Assembly: GCA_009908735.1 (NCBI GenBank)
Contig: JAAAOR010000074.1
Coordinates: 1-10,730 of the forward strand
Length of the DNA: 10,730 bases
Origin: Spirochaetota bacterium
GTDB lineage: Bacteria > Spirochaetota > Spirochaetia > DSM-27196 > PWMO01
Direction of reading: 5' to 3'
The position numbers and the translations under genes are program-made. The notes beneath the pieces are model-generated. The model was not told the DNA's origin, searched no databases, and saw only the letters and a list, made by a program, of their open reading frames with translations. Below, piece by piece: positions 6,728 to 10,730 of the stretch; the first letter of the stretch is position 1, and each line of letters opens with the position of its first letter.

Positions 6728-7309
6728 ATGCAGCGGCCCGATCGGACAGGCAAGTTCCTTCTACTTCTCGTCACACTGTCGCGGATTCCACTGGCGCTCG
6801 TGATCATTGGTGTGTTCACGACGCGCGAGCCGGGCACGGCTGAAATCCTCATCGGTATCGGGCTTCTCCTGCTGATCGAGCTCAGCGACTTGCTTGACGG
6901 GATGATTGCACGCGGCCGCGGGCTCGTCTCGGAGCTTGGAGCGACGTTAGACCCATACGCCGACAGCATCGCCCGCTTTCTCACCTATTTCGCACTTGCT
7001 CAAGCCAATCTCGCCCTCATGCTCGTGCCGGTGTGTATGGCGATACGCGATATCACGGTGGCCTATTCGCGTATCATCGTAGTGCGCACCGGGGCGTCCG
7101 CCTCTGCCAAGCTCAGCGGAAAGCTCAAAGCCGGAATACAGGCTATCGGTGGCGGTGTGCTCATGCTCGGGCCACTGTACTGGCAGTTTACCGGCGATGG
7201 CATCATGCCGGTTTTGTCCTACATCATCAGTGTGCTCACTCTCGCATCCGGAGTCGAATACGTGGTGCCCGCACTCAGGGCGATCTCCGGCGACGGCGAG
7301 TCCGGTTAA
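6728..7309 (+). CDS. CDP-alcohol phosphatidyltransferase (PgsA-like)
   Basis: The predicted protein has 193 residues and contains the complete CDP-alcohol phosphotransferase signature: D54-x2-D57-G58-x2-A61-R62-x8-G71-x3-D75-x3-D79. Those aspartates bind the metal ions and the CDP-linked substrate. The rest is hydrophobic, with segments at about 10-30, 38-54, 82-103, 140-153 and 160-182, so it is an inner-membrane enzyme. A second conserved patch, R107-D108 and S129-GK-LKAGIQ, resembles phosphatidylglycerophosphate synthases, so transfer of phosphatidyl from CDP-diacylglycerol to glycerol-3-phosphate is the best guess. Inositol phosphate or another alcohol acceptor is not excluded. A TTG at 6725 directly precedes ATG 6728; the ATG is preferred, with AAGGTGA at 6716-6722 as ribosome site. 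The gene has its own promoter and appears unrelated to the upstream operon. Confidence 0.88.
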   Translation: MQRPDRTGKFLLLLVTLSRIPLALVIIGVFTTREPGTAEILIGIGLLLLIELSDLLDGMIARGRGLVSELGATLDPYADSIARFLTYFALAQANLALMLVPVCMAIRDITVAYSRIIVVRTGASASAKLSGKLKAGIQAIGGGVLMLGPLYWQFTGDGIMPVLSYIISVLTLASGVEYVVPALRAISGDGESG

Positions 7310-7363
7310 TAATGAGGTGCGGAACCCGTCATACCTTTCGCGTTTGATATCGATACCACCCAT

Positions 7364-7845
7364 ATGGAAACATACACACTTGGGCACACGGACATAGAGG
7401 TATCACCTGTCGGCCTCGGATGCTGGCAGTTCTCGAGCGCAACGGTGTTCTCGATGCTGCGAAAGAGCTTGGTATCTCCATCATTGCCTATTCGCCGCTG
7501 GCGCAGGGAGTGCTCACGGGAAAATCCCACGGCGAGCTGGACATCCGAGAGAGCGCGGGACCGCGAAAACACATGAAGCGGTTTAAGCCCGCCGGACTCG
7601 AGACAACTCGCCCCCTCGTTCAGCTGCTGCGGAAGGTCGCCGGTCGTCACGACGCGTGACCCGCACAAGTCGCCCTTGCCTGGGTGGTACAGCGTAACGG
7701 GCGGCAGGTCGTTGCCATACCCGGCGCGAGTTCGACGCGGCAGTCTGCTGCAAATGCCGGCGTACTCGGGATCACGCTTTTGGATGATGAGCTCGAAGAG
7801 CTTGAAGCAGTGGGTGCCCAGGCAGAGGCAAGGTTGAAGCAGAGG
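7364..7845 (+). pseudogene. Aldo/keto reductase remnant (internal deletion plus in-frame stop)
   Basis: Three pieces of one aldo/keto reductase appear in order. The N-terminus METYTLGHTDIEVSPVGLGC with the following WQFS is in one frame (7364 to about 7435). A later part of the barrel, RNGVLDAAKELGISIIAYSP and then LAQGVLTGK, is in another frame (about 7435-7656). It is followed, in that same frame but after a TGA at 7657-7659, by the C-terminal block PAQVALAWVVQRN ... AIPGASSTRQ (to about 7830). Compared with a normal protein of roughly 320 residues, about 150-165 residues are missing between the first two pieces. That includes the region of the catalytic Asp, Tyr, Lys and His, so no active enzyme can be made. 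The natural C-terminal stop is also not obvious; the frame runs on into the tRNA gene, so the end given is approximate. A sequencing or assembly error could explain one lesion but hardly all. No good ribosome site precedes the ATG. Confidence 0.88.
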
Positions 7846-7986
7846 AGCCGCCTCGTATGTACCGTGGCCCGCGCAGGAGGCGAGAAAACGCAATCCAGCG
7901 GTCGTGCTCGTGTGGGTTCGTATATGGGGATTCCAAAGGGAAGCCGTTCTGCGGGTGTTTTCCACGCGGTTTCCCGTGAGCACCCC

Positions 7987-8002
7987 GTGCGACCCAGGCG
8001 GC
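7987..8002 (+). repeat. Left arm of an inverted repeat flanking tRNA-Leu
   Basis: GTGCGACCCAGGCGGC here matches the reverse complement of 8227-8242 at 15 of 16 positions. The arm lies 30 bp beyond the tRNA 3' end in otherwise featureless sequence (7846-8032), in which I saw no gene or clear terminator. Confidence 0.5.
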
Positions 8003-8032
8003 CTTTAACTCCCCGCGGTTTAGGAAGTTATA

Positions 8033-8118
8033 TGCGGCGGAGAGGACTTGAACCTCCACGGGCAGTAATGCCCACTAGCCCCTCAAGCTAGCGTGTCTAC
8101 CAATTTCACCACCGCCGC
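8033..8118 (-). tRNA. tRNA-Leu (anticodon GAG)
   Basis: On the minus strand the 86-nt sequence folds as a class II tRNA. A 7-bp acceptor stem GCGGCGG/CCGCCGC (8112-8118 with 8034-8040) has discriminator A at 8033. The D-loop reads TGGTGAAATTGGTAGACACG, the anticodon stem CTAGC/GCTAG encloses loop TTGAGGG with anticodon GAG, the long variable arm GGGCATTACTGCCC forms its own hairpin, and the T arm contains GGTTCAAGTCC. It decodes CUC and CUU leucine codons. The 3' CCA is not encoded (TATAAC follows), so it must be added by a CCA-adding enzyme. The gene has its own promoter at 8140-8168. Confidence 0.97.
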
Positions 8119-8127
8119 ATCTGTCCC

Positions 8128-8141
8128 TTGTGAGCTCACAA
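8128..8141. promoter_or_regulatory. 14-bp perfect palindrome over the tRNA-Leu transcription start
   Basis: TTGTGAGCTCACAA is perfectly self-complementary. It overlaps the last two bases of the -10 element and covers the expected start point near 8133. Its half-site TTGTGAG resembles that of LacI-family operators, though the centre is shorter. It may be an operator, or form a small hairpin in the leader, or be chance. Confidence 0.4.
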
Positions 8142-8168
8142 TCTACATAAGGGCGTCCATTCTGTCAA
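8140..8168 (-). promoter_or_regulatory. Sigma-70-type promoter of tRNA-Leu
   Basis: On the minus strand a perfect -35 TTGACA (8163-8168) is followed after 17 bp by TAGATT (8140-8145, 4 of 6 to consensus). Transcription would start near 8133, about 15 nt before the mature tRNA 5' end at 8118. Position and spacing are ideal for a tRNA promoter. Confidence 0.75.
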
Positions 8169-8226
8169 GAGACCGCGATCAAAGTTCGCCCTGCGAATCG
8201 AGGTCACCGTGTTGCCGCCTCGGTGC

Positions 8227-8242
8227 GCCGCCTGGGTCTCAC
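8227..8242 (-). repeat. Right arm of an inverted repeat flanking tRNA-Leu
   Basis: Read on the minus strand this is GTGAGACCCAGGCGGC, 15 of 16 identical to 7987-8002 on the plus strand. It overlaps the stop codon of pepF (8239-8241). Confidence 0.5.
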
Positions 8243-10047
8243 GCGAAGTGCGCCTCGAGTTCGCCCACGCGCCCGGAGAAGAGCTCAATGGCGGTCTCAA
8301 TTGGAGAAGCGCCTGCCATGTCGACGCCGGCAAGTCTCAGGCTCTCGATGGGAAATCGTGAGCCGCCCGACCTCAGGAATGCGAAGTAGTCCTCGCGCTC
8401 GCTCTCTCCGCCTTCGAGAACGCGGTGAGAAAGTGAGATCGCGGCGGAGACGCCGGTTGCATACTTATAGACGTAGAAAGCCCGGTAGAAGTGGGGGATT
8501 CGCAGTCCCTCGATGTCGGAGACGTCGTCGATGACCACGTCGGTGCCGAAGTACTTTTCGAGCAAGGCGCGGTACTCGCTTCTCAGGTTGTCGACGGTCA
8601 ACGGCCGGCCGGATTCGACCATCTCGTGCGTCTTCTTCTCGAACTCGGCGAACATCGTCTGGCGGAAAAGGGTGCCGACGATCTGGTCGATCTGGTGATT
8701 GAGCAGGTAGGCACGCATGCGCTCGTCGTCGGTGGCTCCGAGCAAATGATGGAAGAGCAGCTGTTCGTTGAAGGTCGAGGCGACTTCGGCCTCGAAAATG
8801 GTGTAGTCGTAGTGCTGAAAGGGATTAGCGGCGGCCGAGTACCAGCTGTGCATGGCGTGTCCGCCCTCATGGGCGAGGGTGAACACATCGCGAAGATCAT
8901 CGTCCTTGAAGTTCATGAGAATGAAGGGATGAGCGACATAACTGCCGGCGGAGAAGGCGCCGGAGCGCTTGCCCTTGTTCTCGTAGCGATCAACCCATCC
9001 GTCGAGCATACCCTCGCGCAGTGTCGTCACATACTCGTCTCCGAGGGGCGAAAGCGCCTCGCTGACCGTCTCCACGGCCTGCTCGAATGTGTGATGAACG
9101 CTGAGATCTTCCACCAGCGGCACTTTCGCATCGTAGATGTGGAACTCCTCGAGCCCGAGTACGCGTTTTCTCAAAGCATAGTATCGCTGCAGGGGCTCGA
9201 GGTTTCGGCCCACCACGTCGAGAAGATTGTCGTAGACGTTCTCGGGTACGTCGTCGGGGAAGAGGGCAGCTGCCCGTGCCGAGGGAAACTTCCGCACCCG
9301 CGCCTTGTAGACATCGAGATGGACGCTTCCCGCGTAGAGGTTGGTGAGGGTGTTCTTGTGCTGTTCGTAGACGTCGTGGAATTGGAGGTACGCCTGTCTT
9401 CGCACGTCCCTGTCACGGTGCAGAAGCAGGGACCCGAGGCTCGACTGACTCAAGGGTTTCCGCCCCTCGGGGGTTTTCACATCACCGAAATCCATGTCGG
9501 CGTCCGTGAGGGCGCCGAAACTGCGGGACGCCGTCTGGTTCGCCTCCTGCTGCATCGACAGTATACGCTCTTCGGCTTCGGAGAGCACATGCGGTTTGTA
9601 TCGTCTGAGCTTGCGCAAATAGATCCGAAAGTCGGCGAGTGCCTCCGAGGCAAGAAACCGCTCCATCGTCGCCTCGTCGATAGCCTGAATCTCCGGTGTG
9701 ATGAAGCTAGCGTTTGTATCGGCCGCGGTCGCCACACGCATGAATCGCCCCATCCGCTCCTGGTTCGCGCTGTCGGAGACGTCCTCGCTCATGCGCAGAT
9801 GAGCGTAGTAGCCGAGCAGCTCCTCGAGCATGCCCACTTCGTTCATGAACTCCAAGCAGGTCTTGAGCTTCTCCGGCGACTCCCCGAGAGTTCCCTTGAA
9901 CTCCGGGATACGTTTGGCGCGTTCGGAAAGCTCTTCGAAGCCCTTTTCCCATCCCTCATCGGAGGCGTAGAGGACCGATAGGTCCCAGGCGTGCTCTGGG
10001 GCTACTTCATTGCGGGCGGGTATGTGGGACGTGTCTGGGTTGCTCAT
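8239..10047 (-). CDS. pepF: Oligoendopeptidase F (M3B family zinc peptidase)
   Basis: The predicted protein has 602 residues, the usual size for PepF. The zinc motif HEGGH is at 393-397, with E394 as catalytic base, and the third ligand is probably E421 in FEAEVAS, in the typical distance. The surrounding family pattern is complete: FTLAHEGGHAMHSWYS, DYTIFEAEVAS and, near the end, HFYRAFYVYKYATG, which supplies the substrate-binding tyrosine and histidine region. The N-terminal half is the helical domain (FKGTLGESPEKL, MRMSEDVSD-like segments). No signal peptide is seen, so it acts in the cytoplasm, cutting short peptides. A GGAGGA lies 7 nt before the ATG at 10045-10047. The rdgB stop is 30 bp upstream, so the pair is probably one transcription unit. 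No clear terminator follows the stop; the tRNA-Leu promoter comes about 70 bp later. Confidence 0.97.
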   Translation of the reverse strand: MSNPDTSHIPARNEVAPEHAWDLSVLYASDEGWEKGFEELSERAKRIPEFKGTLGESPEKLKTCLEFMNEVGMLEELLGYYAHLRMSEDVSDSANQERMGRFMRVATAADTNASFITPEIQAIDEATMERFLASEALADFRIYLRKLRRYKPHVLSEAEERILSMQQEANQTASRSFGALTDADMDFGDVKTPEGRKPLSQSSLGSLLLHRDRDVRRQAYLQFHDVYEQHKNTLTNLYAGSVHLDVYKARVRKFPSARAAALFPDDVPENVYDNLLDVVGRNLEPLQRYYALRKRVLGLEEFHIYDAKVPLVEDLSVHHTFEQAVETVSEALSPLGDEYVTTLREGMLDGWVDRYENKGKRSGAFSAGSYVAHPFILMNFKDDDLRDVFTLAHEGGHAMHSWYSAAANPFQHYDYTIFEAEVASTFNEQLLFHHLLGATDDERMRAYLLNHQIDQIVGTLFRQTMFAEFEKKTHEMVESGRPLTVDNLRSEYRALLEKYFGTDVVIDDVSDIEGLRIPHFYRAFYVYKYATGVSAAISLSHRVLEGGESEREDYFAFLRSGGSRFPIESLRLAGVDMAGASPIETAIELFSGRVGELEAHFA

Positions 10048-10077
10048 CTGTTCCTCCAGGAAGTGTTGATCTCGAAG

Positions 10078-10730
10078 CTATGCAGAGCCACCGCCGTCGT
10101 CAAGTCGGCCTTCGGTCTCGAGCGCACCGAGGATCGAAGCGACGTCGCGGGCGGCCTTGCCTCGGTGGGAGATATGGTTCTTCCGTTCGGGAGAGATTTC
10201 GGAAACGGTGAGCCCCTCCTCGGGCAAGGTGAAGATCGGGTCGTAGCCGAAGCCGTGGCGCCCCTCCGACGGCCCCTCGGCGATCTCGCCATGCCACGTC
10301 TCCTGACAGAGGTAATAGCGGTCCGGCTCGATCACGAGGGCCATGCAACAGGTGTAATATGCCCGCCGGTCTGTTACTCCTTCGAGCTCGCGGAGAAGCA
10401 GCGCGTTGCGATCGCCGTCGCTCAGATCAGGCCCGCCGGGTTTTGTCCCGTAGCGGGCGGAGTAAATGCCGGGGCGTCCGCCAAGAGCTCCGACGGATAG
10501 CCCCGAGTCGTCGGCGATGATGCCGGCTCCTGCGGCGCCGCTTGCACCTGCGGCGCGCGGGCTGCGGGCTGCCCCTTGTGCAGGGTCGGCAAACATCCGG
10601 TAGAGGGCGAGCGCCTTGCCGAGCGCGTTGTCGTGAAAGGTGCCGCCGGTCTCTTCGTGGCTGAAGCGAATGCCGAAATCGCTGGGCAGAAACAGCTCGT
10701 GATCGCTGAGGATACCCTCGAGCTCGCGGC
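10078..10730 (-). CDS. rdgB: RdgB/HAM1 non-canonical purine NTP pyrophosphatase, 5' partial
   Basis: The frame ends with TAG at 10078-10080 and is open through the window end, so the N-terminal start with its nucleotide-binding Thr/Asn motif is cut off; 216 residues are visible. An ATG at 10596 is internal, because upstream codons read as family sequence (LPSDFGI, EETGGTFHDNALGKALALYR). Hallmarks follow: ADDSGL with the catalytic aspartate, ALGGRPGIYSARYG, HGFGYDPIF and ISHRGKAARD. The enzyme hydrolyses ITP, dITP and XTP to monophosphates, keeping damaged purines out of DNA and RNA, in the cytoplasm. The visible part alone exceeds the usual total of about 200 residues, because an Ala/Gly-rich insertion (10522-10584) lies just before ADDSGL and a short acidic/Gly tail ends the protein. 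It is upstream of pepF in the same apparent transcript. Confidence 0.95.
   Translation of the reverse strand, partial: RELEGILSDHELFLPSDFGIRFSHEETGGTFHDNALGKALALYRMFADPAQGAARSPRAAGASGAAGAGIIADDSGLSVGALGGRPGIYSARYGTKPGGPDLSDGDRNALLLRELEGVTDRRAYYTCCMALVIEPDRYYLCQETWHGEIAEGPSEGRHGFGYDPIFTLPEEGLTVSEISPERKNHISHRGKAARDVASILGALETEGRLDDGGGSA

Noticed and set aside
7920..8032. Rho-independent terminator after tRNA-Leu
   Set aside because: Only weak or bulged stems (for example AACT-T-CC with GGAGTT) were found and no T-run follows, so I do not call a terminator.
7684..8091. Separate 135-codon gene
   Set aside because: Its first part is the C-terminus of the broken aldo/keto reductase and the rest is run-on through non-coding sequence into the antisense of tRNA-Leu.
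8491..9981. Long open frame (496 codons) on the plus strand
   Set aside because: It lies fully antisense to pepF, which has complete catalytic motifs. The translation has no recognisable domain and arises from the GC-rich codon pattern of the opposite strand.
1..10730. CRISPR array, insertion sequence, phage or defence genes
   Set aside because: No regularly spaced direct repeats, transposase or integrase motifs, or defence-related domains were seen on either strand.

Overview
The window looks like chromosomal DNA of a free-living spirochaete of moderately high GC. Two things point there, and neither is proof. The TctC binding protein has a signal peptide ending FASGEAEEE, a style I associate with spirochaete solute-binding proteins. 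The RdgB homologue carries CCMALV and QETWHGEI segments of a kind I also associate with spirochaetes.

Positions 1-6627 (+) form one apparent catabolic/uptake operon. It starts outside the window. In order it holds an enolase-superfamily enzyme (5' end cut off), an AP-endonuclease-2/sugar-phosphate-isomerase-type TIM barrel, a complete tripartite tricarboxylate transporter (TctC binding protein, TctB and TctA membrane subunits), and a Gfo/Idh/MocA-type NAD(P)-dependent oxidoreductase. Gaps are short, every internal gene has a Shine-Dalgarno sequence, and a strong hairpin lies between tctC and tctB. The likely logic is uptake of an organic acid, perhaps a sugar acid or cyclitol derivative, followed by dehydration/epimerisation, isomerisation and oxidation. 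The substrate cannot be read from the sequence.

Positions 6657-7309 (+) hold a CDP-alcohol phosphatidyltransferase gene (PgsA-like, phospholipid synthesis) with a good sigma-70 promoter of its own. Behind it, at 7364 to about 7845, is a broken aldo/keto reductase gene with a large internal deletion and an in-frame stop.

Positions 8033-10730 lie on the minus strand: tRNA-Leu(GAG) with a clear promoter whose start region is covered by a 14-bp perfect palindrome, oligoendopeptidase F (pepF, M3B), and the rdgB/HAM1 nucleotide-sanitation pyrophosphatase gene, cut off by the window end. rdgB and pepF are 30 bp apart and probably cotranscribed.

I see no CRISPR array, transposase, phage gene or defence system. 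The window is mainly ordinary metabolic and housekeeping sequence. The points most worth a second look are the uncharacterised TTT/enolase operon, the palindrome at the tRNA-Leu promoter, the tctC-tctB hairpin, the Ala/Gly-rich insertion in RdgB and the aldo/keto reductase remnant.
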